From assembly GCA_002712285.1 (NCBI GenBank), contig PATC01000024.1:1-55003 (forward strand): 55,003 bases of DNA. The letters run 5' to 3'. The stretch is from Methanobacteriota archaeon (lineage in GTDB: Archaea; Thermoplasmatota; Poseidoniia; Poseidoniales; Thalassarchaeaceae). How positions within the stretch are numbered: the stretch's first letter is position 1; every line of letters starts with the position of its first letter. Of the stretch, positions 24,621 to 33,235 are shown one piece after another. A program made the translations under genes and the position numbers. The notes under the pieces were generated by a model. That model searched no databases. It was not told the origin of the DNA and was given only the letters and a program-made list of their open reading frames with translations.

Positions 24621-27104
24621 ATGAGACAAACAGGAAAGTATGCAATTTTGTTGACTCTTCTGATGATTGGAACTAGTCTTGCAGGTTGTTTGAGTATCGT
24701 GGATGATATCATTGATGAAATCGAAGATTCTTCTGATGATTATCCCTCATTGGAGCTTGGCGAGCGTGCACGTGCATCCCCGGCTCTCCAAACCTATGAT
24801 GCTTGTTCGGATCTTTTAGCAGATCTTCGGGAAGCTGCATTTGAGGAGGCATTGGTTTCTCTTGATCAGAATGCCTACTGGCATTGGACTGATTCCTACT
24901 ATTATGCCCTCCGTGAAGGCGATGTAATGATGGATGGTGTTGCTGAGATGGCATCAGATGATATGGCAGTTGATGGTGCTACTCCAACAACAGGTGCTAC
25001 AGATTCTGGAAATTCCGCTCCTGTAGAAGGCGAGGATTTCTCTGGAACTAACAATCAGGAGGAAGGCGTAGATGAAGCAGACTTTCTCAAAACCGATGGA
25101 CGCTGGATATACGTGATCAATAATGGTCATCTCGTAGTTCTTGGTGTTCCTGAGTTTGGTCAATTAGAGATGGTCTCCAATATGACGCTGGACGGTACCC
25201 CGCGCGAAATGCTTCTAGATGGAGATCGTCTCGTCCTTATCTCCACTCTATACTACTGGAATCTTGAGGTGGATGACCCTCTCCGTGCATTGATGGTTAC
25301 AGGAGATTTGGACGAGTGGGGTTACTACGCATACAGGATGCAGAATCTTGTTCAATACACGGTCATCGATGTCAGTAACCGTAGTGCGCCTGAAGTCGAG
25401 CGCGAAATATTCGTAGAAGGATACTATCACACTGCCCGTCTTGTCAACGGAACAATGCGTAGTGTCACACATGCTACAACCTACATTGATGGATTGCTCC
25501 ATTACCCCGAACTTCCGTCAGATTACTGGCAGATTGATGATCGCTATGACCGGATGGATGTTTGGAATAGTTCAGTGGATGACGCTATTCTCCATAATCG
25601 ACAAATTACAGATAGCTTAGTGTTAGAGGATTTTGCTCCACGTATCTACGAACGCATCGATGATACGATCATGACACACCCTGTGACAGCCGGCGATTGC
25701 AGCGAGTTCTCCATGGCTGATAGTTCGCTCTCGCGTGGATTCACTACAATCTCCACGATTGGTCTCTTTGAGGAGGATACAACCATCCAAGTGGATCATA
25801 TTGGTTCTTCATGGGTAAACGTCTACTCATCTGGGGAGATGATGGTGCTTGCCGAACCTGCAAACGATTGGTGGTGGTATTGGGGCACAGATGAGATGTA
25901 TGAAGATGAGACTAATATTCACGCCTTCGATATTTCTGAACCGTCAAACACCGAGTATATCGGTTCAGGACGCGTGACAGGAAACGTACAGGACCAGTTC
26001 TCAATTTCTGAGCATGATGGTAGTATCCGTGTTGCATCTACATCAGACAATTGGGACCGTTGGTGGTTGGCTGCAACTGAAATCGCTGTTGATATCGCCG
26101 AGGCTGTTGATGTAGCAATTGCTACTGATTCTGAACCTATCATTGAACCAGAGATTCCAGAATGCCTCGGCCCATCGAACCACGTATCAGTTCTACAGAA
26201 TGTTGGTGACGGCGTTCTTGAGACAGTTGGTGAGATCAATGATATCGCCTGTGGTGAACGTATCTGGAGTGCTCGTTTTGTTGGTGAAATTGGTTACCTT
26301 GTCACATTCCGAAACATCGATCCTCTCTGGACAATTGATCTCTCGGATCCGACTAATCCAACAATTCTCGGCGAGCTTGAGGTTCCAGGTGTCTCGACCT
26401 ACATTCATCCGGTCAACGAAGATCTTCTCCTCACTATCGGCATCGGTCCCGCTGGAGAGGATGGTTTCGGCCTTGATTGGTCTCAAACGCAGATCAGCCT
26501 CTTCGATGTAAGCGATTTAGAGAATCCTACTTTGGCGGATTCACTTGCACTTTCCCCAGGATACCTAGATGATAATTGTGACAACATACGCTCATGCGGT
26601 TGGTCTTGGTCATGGTCTGAAGCTACATATGAGCACAAGGCGTTCAATTACTGGGCCCCCGAGGGACTACTTGCGGTTCCACTATCCACGAACAGGTATG
26701 TCTACGATGTAATCGAGGAAAATGGCCGTCTGTATTCCTATTACGGTTATGAATTCGTTTCTACATTGAAACTCGTCGATGTTGACACTGGTAACAAGAG
26801 CCTTACTCTTCACGGAGAAGTCGACCATTCTAATCTCTATGGAGATGGGGTGCAAGAGTACTGGTACCACTCTACAGATATCAGAAGATCTGTCTTCATG
26901 GGAGATTACATCTATGCAATCTCATCGAATGGAATGACAGTCCATGTGACAGAAAATCTCAGTCATGTAACAACAGTGGATCTTCCTGAGCAACCAAGAA
27001 TAGTGTACCATAACACGGTCACGGCTTCCAATGATAAAGAGGGGGAATCGAGCGATTCCTCTGATGGTGGGGAAGGATCGGCTCCTGCATCAGATAGTGC
27101 TTGA
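24621..27104 (+). CDS. Beta-propeller lipoprotein (COG4880-type)
   Basis: With the start at ATG 24621 (827 aa) the protein has a short basic n-region, a hydrophobic core and a lipobox LAGC with Cys at residue 23. An upstream ATG at 24570 would only add 17 residues before it. The conserved family signature NQEEGVDEADFLKTDGRWIY opens a large C-terminal beta-propeller distantly related to WD40 (blades such as YVINNGHLVVLGVPE, IDLSDPTNPTILGELEVPG and FDVSDLENPTLADSLAL). These are secreted, membrane-tethered proteins of unknown role, common in archaea. A disordered Ser/Asp/Gly tail ends it. It converges with dihydroorotase with no gap. Confidence 0.85.
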   Translation: MRQTGKYAILLTLLMIGTSLAGCLSIVDDIIDEIEDSSDDYPSLELGERARASPALQTYDACSDLLADLREAAFEEALVSLDQNAYWHWTDSYYYALREGDVMMDGVAEMASDDMAVDGATPTTGATDSGNSAPVEGEDFSGTNNQEEGVDEADFLKTDGRWIYVINNGHLVVLGVPEFGQLEMVSNMTLDGTPREMLLDGDRLVLISTLYYWNLEVDDPLRALMVTGDLDEWGYYAYRMQNLVQYTVIDVSNRSAPEVEREIFVEGYYHTARLVNGTMRSVTHATTYIDGLLHYPELPSDYWQIDDRYDRMDVWNSSVDDAILHNRQITDSLVLEDFAPRIYERIDDTIMTHPVTAGDCSEFSMADSSLSRGFTTISTIGLFEEDTTIQVDHIGSSWVNVYSSGEMMVLAEPANDWWWYWGTDEMYEDETNIHAFDISEPSNTEYIGSGRVTGNVQDQFSISEHDGSIRVASTSDNWDRWWLAATEIAVDIAEAVDVAIATDSEPIIEPEIPECLGPSNHVSVLQNVGDGVLETVGEINDIACGERIWSARFVGEIGYLVTFRNIDPLWTIDLSDPTNPTILGELEVPGVSTYIHPVNEDLLLTIGIGPAGEDGFGLDWSQTQISLFDVSDLENPTLADSLALSPGYLDDNCDNIRSCGWSWSWSEATYEHKAFNYWAPEGLLAVPLSTNRYVYDVIEENGRLYSYYGYEFVSTLKLVDVDTGNKSLTLHGEVDHSNLYGDGVQEYWYHSTDIRRSVFMGDYIYAISSNGMTVHVTENLSHVTTVDLPEQPRIVYHNTVTASNDKEGESSDSSDGGEGSAPASDSA

Positions 27105-28457
27105 TTAGGAGAAGCGAAGCACTCGTCCTGTTTGTCCAGGTCGGACTAAAGGTTCACCCATGAAGGATCCATTTGGCGTACGTCGATGAACTGGAACGCC
27201 ATCCACGATAGTCCACATCGGTAGTCCGGTGAGTTCCATACCTGCATATGGTGTCCATCCAACCTTCGTCCAGACATCATCATCAGTGATAGTACGGCGA
27301 GTATCAAGATCAACTAATGTCAAATCTCCATCATATCCCTCAATTAGTGACCCTTTCTTTTCTATGCCATACACCTTTGCAGGCCCCGCACACATCCAAC
27401 TTACCACATCCGAGACACTACACTTGCCGTCAATCGCGTGAGTAAGCATCAGAGGTAGAGAAGTTTCGACGCCAGGCATACCTGCAGGAGCATTGGGATA
27501 ACCTATCGATTTCGCATCTAGTGTATGTGGGGCGTGATCAGTTACGACGCAGTCAATGGTTCCATCCTTGAGTCGCTTCCATAGAGTATCTCTATCCTCA
27601 GTGTATCGAATGGGTGGATTCATGAGCGCACGAACTCCAAGTTTTTCGACATCGTCCTGATCGAATGTCAGGTGTTGAGTGCATACTTCGGTGGTGATTA
27701 GGTCTCCTTTGTTGGTTGCTAACCAATCGGCTTCAACTCCACTTGTCAGGTGTACAATATGTAATCGGTGATCATGATCTTTAGCGAGTGCTGAAGCCCG
27801 TTTTGTCGCTATTAGTGCGCATTCAATATCGCGACATTCTGCATGTGCAGCAATGTCAGTTCGATGTTTGAATTGAGGTATTCGAGATTGGAGCCTATTT
27901 TCATCCTCAGCATGCGTTGCAATGATGCCATTTGTATTTTCGAAGATGTTCTCTAAGTGCTCCTGTTCATGGACGAGAAGATCTCCTGTACTGCTACCCA
28001 TGAAGATCTTGATGCCACATACTCCGTCCATACCATCGATACTTTGCAAATCTGCAACATTGTTTGATGTAGCCCCGATGAAAAAACCATGATGACTTAC
28101 TGCTTTCTTGGAGGCTAATGCAATTTTAGCCTCTAATTCTACTTGATTCGTTGCATTTGGAACCGTATTTGGCATATCGAGGAAGGAAGTTATCCCACCA
28201 GCTGCCGCCGCCCTACTCCCGCTTTCTAGATCTTCTTTCTCTGGATTTCCCGGGTCTCGGAAGTGGACATGAGGGTCTATTGCACCCGGAAGGAGATGCA
28301 ATCCTGTACCATCGATGACGAACTCATCTTTTTTGGCTACCAATCCTCCATTCGGGGCAATGGAATGGATTATGCCATTGACGATTCGTAGGTCGCCTTC
28401 CACAATACCATTTGGAAGAGCCATCATCGCATTCTGGACAAGCAGGTTGCCTGTCAT
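27105..28457 (-). CDS. pyrC: Dihydroorotase
   Basis: Cyclises carbamoyl-aspartate to dihydroorotate in pyrimidine synthesis. It is a class I amidohydrolase of 450 aa. Visible motifs are the metal-binding DPHVHFRDPGNPEKED, GIKIFMGSSTGD with the Lys that is carboxylated in the family, the metal His in ATHAEDE and IVHLTSG, and the catalytic Asp in VTDHAPHTLD. The ATG at 28457 is preferred to a TTG at 28484 that would add nine residues. Allantoinase and hydantoinase are related, but the RDPGNPEKED pattern and the class I length fit dihydroorotase best. It diverges from the initiator tRNA gene. Confidence 0.88.
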   Translation of the reverse strand: MTGNLLVQNAMMALPNGIVEGDLRIVNGIIHSIAPNGGLVAKKDEFVIDGTGLHLLPGAIDPHVHFRDPGNPEKEDLESGSRAAAAGGITSFLDMPNTVPNATNQVELEAKIALASKKAVSHHGFFIGATSNNVADLQSIDGMDGVCGIKIFMGSSTGDLLVHEQEHLENIFENTNGIIATHAEDENRLQSRIPQFKHRTDIAAHAECRDIECALIATKRASALAKDHDHRLHIVHLTSGVEADWLATNKGDLITTEVCTQHLTFDQDDVEKLGVRALMNPPIRYTEDRDTLWKRLKDGTIDCVVTDHAPHTLDAKSIGYPNAPAGMPGVETSLPLMLTHAIDGKCSVSDVVSWMCAGPAKVYGIEKKGSLIEGYDGDLTLVDLDTRRTITDDDVWTKVGWTPYAGMELTGLPMWTIVDGVPVHRRTPNGSFMGEPLVRPGQTGRVLRFS

Positions 28458-28539
28458 CAAGAGCCTACCATGATAACGACTCAATGAGCATTCTCCCCTT
28501 TCGGAGTCCTTGAAATAGGGGTGATAGACAGCAGAGGCC

Positions 28540-28617
28540 AGCGAGGTGGGGTAGTCTGGTTATCCCGTCGGGCTCATAACCCGGAGATCGTTGGTTCAAA
28601 TCCATCCCTCGCTACCA
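28540..28617 (+). tRNA. Initiator tRNA-Met (CAT)
   Basis: The gene folds into a full cloverleaf. The acceptor stem AGCGAGG/CCTCGCT has an A1-U72 first pair. The anticodon arm TCGGG-CTCATAA-CCCGG carries the three consecutive G-C pairs that mark initiator tRNAs; the anticodon CAT is at 28575-28577. The T-loop is TTCAAAT. The CCA end is encoded (28615-28617). No intron is present. The T-stem has a U-U mismatch at position 50:64. The A1-U72 pair is the archaeal/eukaryal initiator form, unlike bacterial initiators. Confidence 0.95.
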
Positions 28618-28682
28618 ATAATTCATCCATATGGACTGATGGACACGCTTGGTTTATGCGGAACCGGTGTTAGAGGCAATAC

Positions 28683-29441
28683 ATGAGTGGAGGGTTACGC
28701 CTCAGTGCTATCCTCGTTGTCTTGTTGTTTGTTGGATGTGTGGGTGAAGAAACTGTTAGCGTAGTCGAGCTCAATGTTTCTGTTTCGGGCGAACCGGGCA
28801 ATGTTCATATCGAGAAATCCGCCAATAATGGAACCTCAGCAATGAATGAACTCAGGGTGACTTTCGATTTCTTAGGCACAGAATCTAGCGGAGGTGCCTT
28901 GACTGAATATTGGTTAAATCCCGGTGATGGCGGTCAGCGAGTGTCGGTAAATGCCGCTGAGGCAAGCACTCTCTTCAGGGATTATGAGTCACATGGGGTA
29001 TTCCAATCCATTGCTGGTGCGAATGATTCAGGCGAAAACTCGGCTGAAGAGGAAATCAGAATTGTAGTTCATGGCGGATTCTACCTGAATCAGACACAAC
29101 CTACAGGAGTTGATGAACCAGCAGATCTTCATATTGATGCACCCTCTGAGAATTCGGTAGAATCGCCACATAGTATCTCCATTTCATCGACTATCACTAA
29201 TGTACAGAATGTCGCGCCGCTTCCACCTCCTGATGATGTTGAAATTACCTGGCGTCTTCTAGACTCAACAGGAACAGAAATCATATCTCATACTCAGACG
29301 ATTCAAGAAGGCCAATCATACACTTGGATGCACGAGGAAATAGCTCCTGTATTTGGTGGTTGGACTCTAGAGATTACAGATTCAGTAGCTGATGAAAATG
29401 TTCAGCAGGAAACCAGCGTGATTGTTAGGTATACTGAGTGA
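28683..29441 (+). CDS. Small lipoprotein with Ig/PKD-like domains
   Basis: This 252-aa protein has a signal peptide ending in a lipobox (LLFVGC, Cys 19). Two beta-sandwich-like regions follow, about 30-140 and 145-252. The second reads like a PKD/Ig fold (DVEITWRLLDSTGTEIISHT, then GWTLEITDS). It would be a lipid-anchored extracytoplasmic protein. The start ATG at 28683 lies 65 bases after the tRNA gene. I recognise no specific family. Confidence 0.75.
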   Translation: MSGGLRLSAILVVLLFVGCVGEETVSVVELNVSVSGEPGNVHIEKSANNGTSAMNELRVTFDFLGTESSGGALTEYWLNPGDGGQRVSVNAAEASTLFRDYESHGVFQSIAGANDSGENSAEEEIRIVVHGGFYLNQTQPTGVDEPADLHIDAPSENSVESPHSISISSTITNVQNVAPLPPPDDVEITWRLLDSTGTEIISHTQTIQEGQSYTWMHEEIAPVFGGWTLEITDSVADENVQQETSVIVRYTE

Positions 29442-29442
29442 C

Positions 29443-29477
29443 CACTTTCATTACTGATTGAATCTCTATTGAAAGTG
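29443..29477. promoter_or_regulatory. 8-bp inverted repeat downstream of lipoprotein gene
   Basis: CACTTTCA (29443-29450) and TGAAAGTG (29470-29477) are exact reverse complements, two bases after the stop codon. An A-run, not a T-run, follows on the plus strand, so it is not a standard terminator for the lipoprotein gene. It could be a 3' hairpin. Confidence 0.4.
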
Positions 29478-29498
29478 AAAAAAAGAATACGTAAAGGA

Positions 29499-29517
29499 TA
29501 CTATTGGAAAAATAGTA
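29499..29517. promoter_or_regulatory. 7-bp inverted repeat upstream of radA
   Basis: TACTATT (29499-29505), loop GGAAA, AATAGTA (29511-29517). This is the second of three consecutive dyads between the lipoprotein and radA. Confidence 0.4.
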
Positions 29518-29549
29518 CGGATTCCGAATTGATGCCCCTTTCGTTTGTT

Positions 29550-29567
29550 CATATACTCCGGTATATG
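29550..29567. promoter_or_regulatory. radA: radA promoter dyad CATATAC-TCCG-GTATATG
   Basis: A perfect 7-bp dyad with a four-base centre ends 27 bases before the radA ATG, where a TATA box is expected if the transcript has a very short leader. The arms themselves are TATA-like. The dyad could be an operator that competes with TBP, or simply a symmetrical promoter element. Confidence 0.45.
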
Positions 29568-29594
29568 GTTGAAGGATAACACAAGGTGAACAGG

Positions 29595-30611
29595 ATGGCT
29601 AGCAAGAAGAAGACCGCAACGAACAAAGACGACATCGACGAAGAAGTAATCGTGGTCGATGTGGAGGAAGAGAACGAACCGACAATTGAGGACCTTCCTG
29701 GTGTAGGCCCTGCGACCGCAGAGAAGTTGCGGGAAGCAGGTTTCGATGATCTTCTCGCAGTTGCAGTCATGAGCCCTTCTGAGCTTGCCGACCAGGCAGA
29801 ACTTGGTGAAGCAGTATCCTCAAAAATCATCCAAGGTGCTAAGAAACTCGCGAATATTGGTGGTTTCGTTAGCGGGTCTGCTCTTCTTGATCGTCGTAAG
29901 CAGGTACAGAAGCTCAGTAGTGGCGCCCAATCTCTTGACGAATTATTAGGTGGCGGTTTTGAAACTCAGAGTATATGTGAAGTGTTTGGAGAATTCGGCA
30001 GTGGAAAGACCCAGATTGGGCATCAACTTGCCGTCAACACTCTCCTTCCAGTAGACCAAGGCGGCCTTGGAGGAGAAGTATTCTACATTGATACAGAAGA
30101 TACATTTCGGCCTGAGCGTATCGCCCAGATGGCTAATGGAATTGGGATAGATCCAAACGAGGCATTGGAACGAATTCATGTTGCTCGCGCCTACAATTCT
30201 GCTCACCAGATGCTTCTTGTAGACGAAATCAAGCGTATGTCAAAGTCTGTAGATGTGAAACTCATCATCGTAGATTCTTTGACAAGCCATTTCCGTGCAG
30301 AGTATGTCGGTCGTGGAATGCTTGCAACGCGTCAACAAAAATTGAACCGTCACTTGAAGGAACTCAAGCAACTCTCAGATGTTTTCAATGCAATTGTCTT
30401 GGTGACTAACCAGGTTATGTCTAAGCCAGATGCGATGTGGGGCGATCCTACTAAGGCAATTGGTGGCCATATTGTGGGTCACGCCAGCACTTTCCGACTT
30501 TACCTTCGGAAGTCGAAGGGTGGTCGGCGTGTTGCACGTCTAATTGACAGTCCTAACCTTCCCGAAGGCGATGCAGTCATCAGTGTGACTGAAGACGGTA
30601 TTCGAGATTGA
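29595..30611 (+). CDS. radA: DNA repair and recombination protein RadA
   Basis: This is the archaeal RecA/Rad51 recombinase that forms filaments on single-stranded DNA and drives strand exchange. An N-terminal helix-hairpin-helix domain (about 30-90, [19 protein letters not shown]) precedes the ATPase core. The core has Walker [10 protein letters not shown], Walker [13 protein letters not shown], the loop residues of [15 protein letters not shown], and [11 protein letters not shown]. At 338 aa it has normal length. ATG 29595 with GGTGA upstream is preferred; a GTG at 29586 adds three residues. In the linker where other RadA proteins have the polymerisation motif F-x-x-A, this one reads FVSG, with Gly in the Ala place. 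Confidence 0.97.
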   Translation: MASKKKTATNKDDIDEEVIVVDVEEENEPTIEDLPGVGPATAEKLREAGFDDLLAVAVMSPSELADQAELGEAVSSKIIQGAKKLANIGGFVSGSALLDRRKQVQKLSSGAQSLDELLGGGFETQSICEVFGEFGSGKTQIGHQLAVNTLLPVDQGGLGGEVFYIDTEDTFRPERIAQMANGIGIDPNEALERIHVARAYNSAHQMLLVDEIKRMSKSVDVKLIIVDSLTSHFRAEYVGRGMLATRQQKLNRHLKELKQLSDVFNAIVLVTNQVMSKPDAMWGDPTKAIGGHIVGHASTFRLYLRKSKGGRRVARLIDSPNLPEGDAVISVTEDGIRD

Positions 30612-30612
30612 G

Positions 30613-32298
30613 TTAAGCTGGAAGTTCAGATAATCGTGTTTGAACTGCATCGATCAGTTCCTTCACTGTCTCAGGGCCGAAAGAGAATGTCAGTTCTGCT
30701 GCCTTGAATAAGGAAGGGAGTGGAAGTTTCCCTCCAAGTTTCATGGCTTGAGCGTAGTTCTGTAATGCTCCATCTAGTGAATTCATCGATTGAAGCCAAA
30801 TCTGCAGGGCACCTAGTTGGGCGATTCCATATTCAATGTAGTAGAATGGGTAGGTAAAGAGATGCAACTGTCTGTGCCATCCGACATCTCTCATTTTCTC
30901 TATGCCTGACCATTCTACATCTGCTCCGAAGCGTTTCCTTAGATCACGCCAAGCCTCTGCTCGTTCTTCCCTTGAATGACCAGGATGTGTATGTGTCCAA
31001 TGTTGGAAGGCGTCAATTGTGGCAATCCAGGGTAGTAACCCTACAATTCCTTCGAGATGTACACGTCGTGCTCGATCTGCATCGTGTTGAGAATAGAATT
31101 CATCGAGATGAGGATGTACAAGCAGTTCCATGGACATCGAGGCGACTTCAGCAAATTCAATTGGTGGATCACGATTATCGATTAGATCTTGTTTGCTGGA
31201 ATACATTGCGTGGAAGGCGTGCCCTGCCTCATGTACCATTGTTTCAAGATCTCTTTGTAATCCGGTGGCATTCATGAATATGAACGGACGCCTAATCCGG
31301 TCAAAACTGATTTGATATCCACCAGGTGCTTTCCCTTTTCGACTATCTAAATCTAAAGAATGCCCATCTCGGAGGCTATCAAACATAGTTCCTAGTTCAT
31401 TGCTAATCCGATGGAACATCCGGGATGTCCCCTCCACCATTTCATCCACCTTTTCGAATGGGCGGAGAGGGTCACGACCATGGACATCGACTCCAAGATC
31501 CCATGGACGTAATTGGTTGACAGCTAAGAGTTCCTTCCTTTGTGTATCAAGAGTTCTTGACAATGGAACACATACCACTTCTGCAGCCCGATGAAAGTCC
31601 TCACAATCTTTAGGAGTGTAGTCAAATCGATGTTTGGCCACGAAGACATAATCGCGATAGTTCGCAAATCCAGCGTTTAAGGCAATTTGATGACGAATAG
31701 CTAGCATTTGATCGTACAAATCTTCGATAGCTTCAGAATCTTTCAATCGACGTTCCCATACAACTCTGAATGCCTTTTCTCTTGTATCTCGGTTAGTGAC
31801 TTGGAGAAACCTACCCATCTGTTGCATTGTACGTTCTTCACCTTCAAATTCAACCATCATCGACCCAGAGATTTCCTCATATTTTTGACCAAGTTTAGTT
31901 AGTTCTGTACTGAGAGGTATGTTCTCCTCTCTGAAAATGCGAATATCTGCTTCAATATCTCGAATCATTACACCGTAGGTATTGGAATCTAGTTTGTTGA
32001 TGACGGGGCTAGACATTATGTGTCGATTCAGCTGATCTCCAATTTCCGAGAGTTTCGGCTCAATATTTTCCACAAAATCGAGATATGCCGATTTCTTGTT
32101 CTCATCATCTGTTGAGCAGGTCATGGCCACATAGAGTCGTGATCCTGCTTCTGAGACCCATTCTCTCAATTCGGATTCATCCTGAATGAGTTTCTCCAAG
32201 TCCCCCACTGTATCTACAGAACGTTGCACGAGGTCTTCATACAACGGTTCTAGAGATTTCCAATCGGTAGCATCAAGAGCATCTGGAACGAAGGCCAT
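30613..32298 (-). CDS. pepF: M3 family oligoendopeptidase (PepF-like)
   Basis: This cytoplasmic zinc oligopeptidase of 561 aa shortens peptides. The catalytic HEAGHAFH (HExxH) lies at about residue 365, followed about 25 residues later by IEFAEVAS, which supplies the third zinc ligand Glu. No signal peptide is present. It is the last gene of the apparent minus-strand unit hel308 - cgi121-like - zinc-finger - pepF (gaps 30-50 bp) and converges with radA with one base between stops. It fits a protein-degrading lifestyle, finishing off imported or endogenous peptides. Confidence 0.92.
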   Translation of the reverse strand: MAFVPDALDATDWKSLEPLYEDLVQRSVDTVGDLEKLIQDESELREWVSEAGSRLYVAMTCSTDDENKKSAYLDFVENIEPKLSEIGDQLNRHIMSSPVINKLDSNTYGVMIRDIEADIRIFREENIPLSTELTKLGQKYEEISGSMMVEFEGEERTMQQMGRFLQVTNRDTREKAFRVVWERRLKDSEAIEDLYDQMLAIRHQIALNAGFANYRDYVFVAKHRFDYTPKDCEDFHRAAEVVCVPLSRTLDTQRKELLAVNQLRPWDLGVDVHGRDPLRPFEKVDEMVEGTSRMFHRISNELGTMFDSLRDGHSLDLDSRKGKAPGGYQISFDRIRRPFIFMNATGLQRDLETMVHEAGHAFHAMYSSKQDLIDNRDPPIEFAEVASMSMELLVHPHLDEFYSQHDADRARRVHLEGIVGLLPWIATIDAFQHWTHTHPGHSREERAEAWRDLRKRFGADVEWSGIEKMRDVGWHRQLHLFTYPFYYIEYGIAQLGALQIWLQSMNSLDGALQNYAQAMKLGGKLPLPSLFKAAELTFSFGPETVKELIDAVQTRLSELPA

Positions 32299-32344
32299 GC
32301 ATCTTATGTCGACGACTCAATCCGTAAATGATTGGTTGAAATGA

Positions 32345-32593
32345 TTACTTTGATTTGACCGATTGTGGCCCAACAGGAAGTGGTCCTTCTTCTCGGGTCC
32401 ACTTTGCACATTTCCAGATTTCAACAGCTTCAATCATTTTCTGATGCAAGGCTTCGATTTCTGGATGGTCTGGATTATTTTTCTCAGTCCAACAAGCGAC
32501 ACAGTAGCGTTTTCCTTTGTAGTCCACGTAGTTCATGGGTGTACAGGGCACCCCACAGATCACACAGTTACGGAGGCCATGGAACTTCGGCAT
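32345..32593 (-). CDS. Small zinc-finger protein
   Basis: This 82-aa protein starts at ATG 32593; a GTG at 32605 would add four residues. Two CxxC knuckles, CVICGVPC and YCVACWTEKN, are about 22 residues apart and form a probable treble-clef or ribbon. A helical, basic C-terminus follows. It sits within the hel308/cgi121 unit. Such proteins usually bind nucleic acid or a protein partner, but no family is recognised. Confidence 0.75.
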   Translation of the reverse strand: MPKFHGLRNCVICGVPCTPMNYVDYKGKRYCVACWTEKNNPDHPEIEALHQKMIEAVEIWKCAKWTREEGPLPVGPQSVKSK

Positions 32594-32637
32594 TGACTCT
32601 GCCACGGGAGTTCACCCTATGAGTTTCTCGATGTGAA

Positions 32638-33198
32638 TTAACGGATATCTGCGCTCGCAGCCATCATTATCATTGAGGATTCGATACCACTGATTGGCTC
32701 AGATGAAGGAATCTCTAGTCGATTTGCGCCGTCTCTATTTGGAATTGGTCTAGCGGTTCTGAGTTCGCCATTCAACCAAGGCATGAGATCCGATGCCTTC
32801 CGTTCTATGTTAGAATCGTACGTAGGGTATTCTTGCAATAGACCGTTTGAATCAATTCCAGTGGTTGTTGGGAGATGAATAATCCAAACATGATCGTCTC
32901 CTATTCTCGGTCCAATTCGGTCGAAAGCAACACGAATTTGATGAGTTCCTGCAAGGATACGAATAAACTCCGCATCAATGGTCCTAGCCACCATAGAATT
33001 TCGTGCTTCATTCCGAGTAGAAATATGCCAGGCTGCCCATAGATGTCGATCACTGGACGGAATTGGTCCAGCAATCATTGCCCATCGATTAGATGGTCGA
33101 TGCTCAATCCAATCACTAACCAATGCTCCTGCATCTTTGATTGGTTCATCAAGGTCGACACCCCATGCAGGGAACCATGGCACATCTCCGGGCCCCAT
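32638..33198 (-). CDS. cgi121: Cgi121-like KEOPS complex subunit
   Basis: KEOPS makes the N6-threonylcarbamoyl-A37 modification of ANN-decoding tRNAs. Cgi121 binds Bud32 and helps recruit tRNA. The diagnostic part is LWAAWHISTRNEARNSM followed by ARTIDAEFIRILAGTHQI and RVAFDRIG, which matches the family core (E-x-x-x-x-L-[AS]-G-x-x-Q-I-x-x-A). Position supports the call: Cgi121 and hel308 genes are neighbours in haloarchaea as I recall. At 186 aa it is somewhat longer than the usual about 150-170. ATG 33198 is the only start in the open frame. The other KEOPS genes are not in this window. Confidence 0.72.
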   Translation of the reverse strand: MGPGDVPWFPAWGVDLDEPIKDAGALVSDWIEHRPSNRWAMIAGPIPSSDRHLWAAWHISTRNEARNSMVARTIDAEFIRILAGTHQIRVAFDRIGPRIGDDHVWIIHLPTTTGIDSNGLLQEYPTYDSNIERKASDLMPWLNGELRTARPIPNRDGANRLEIPSSEPISGIESSMIMMAASADIR

Positions 33199-33235
33199 GA
33201 ACCGTACTAGAACCTTCGATTTTTCAACGCCTCGT

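Noticed and set aside
28626..28635. TCCATATGGA palindrome after the tRNA gene
   Set aside because: Ten bases of symmetry are expected by chance at this length and the site has no supporting context beyond nearness to the tRNA 3' end.
29443..29477. Inverted repeat as an intrinsic terminator of the lipoprotein gene
   Set aside because: A T-run is missing on the plus strand; the bases that follow are A-rich, so it does not fit an archaeal poly-T terminator.
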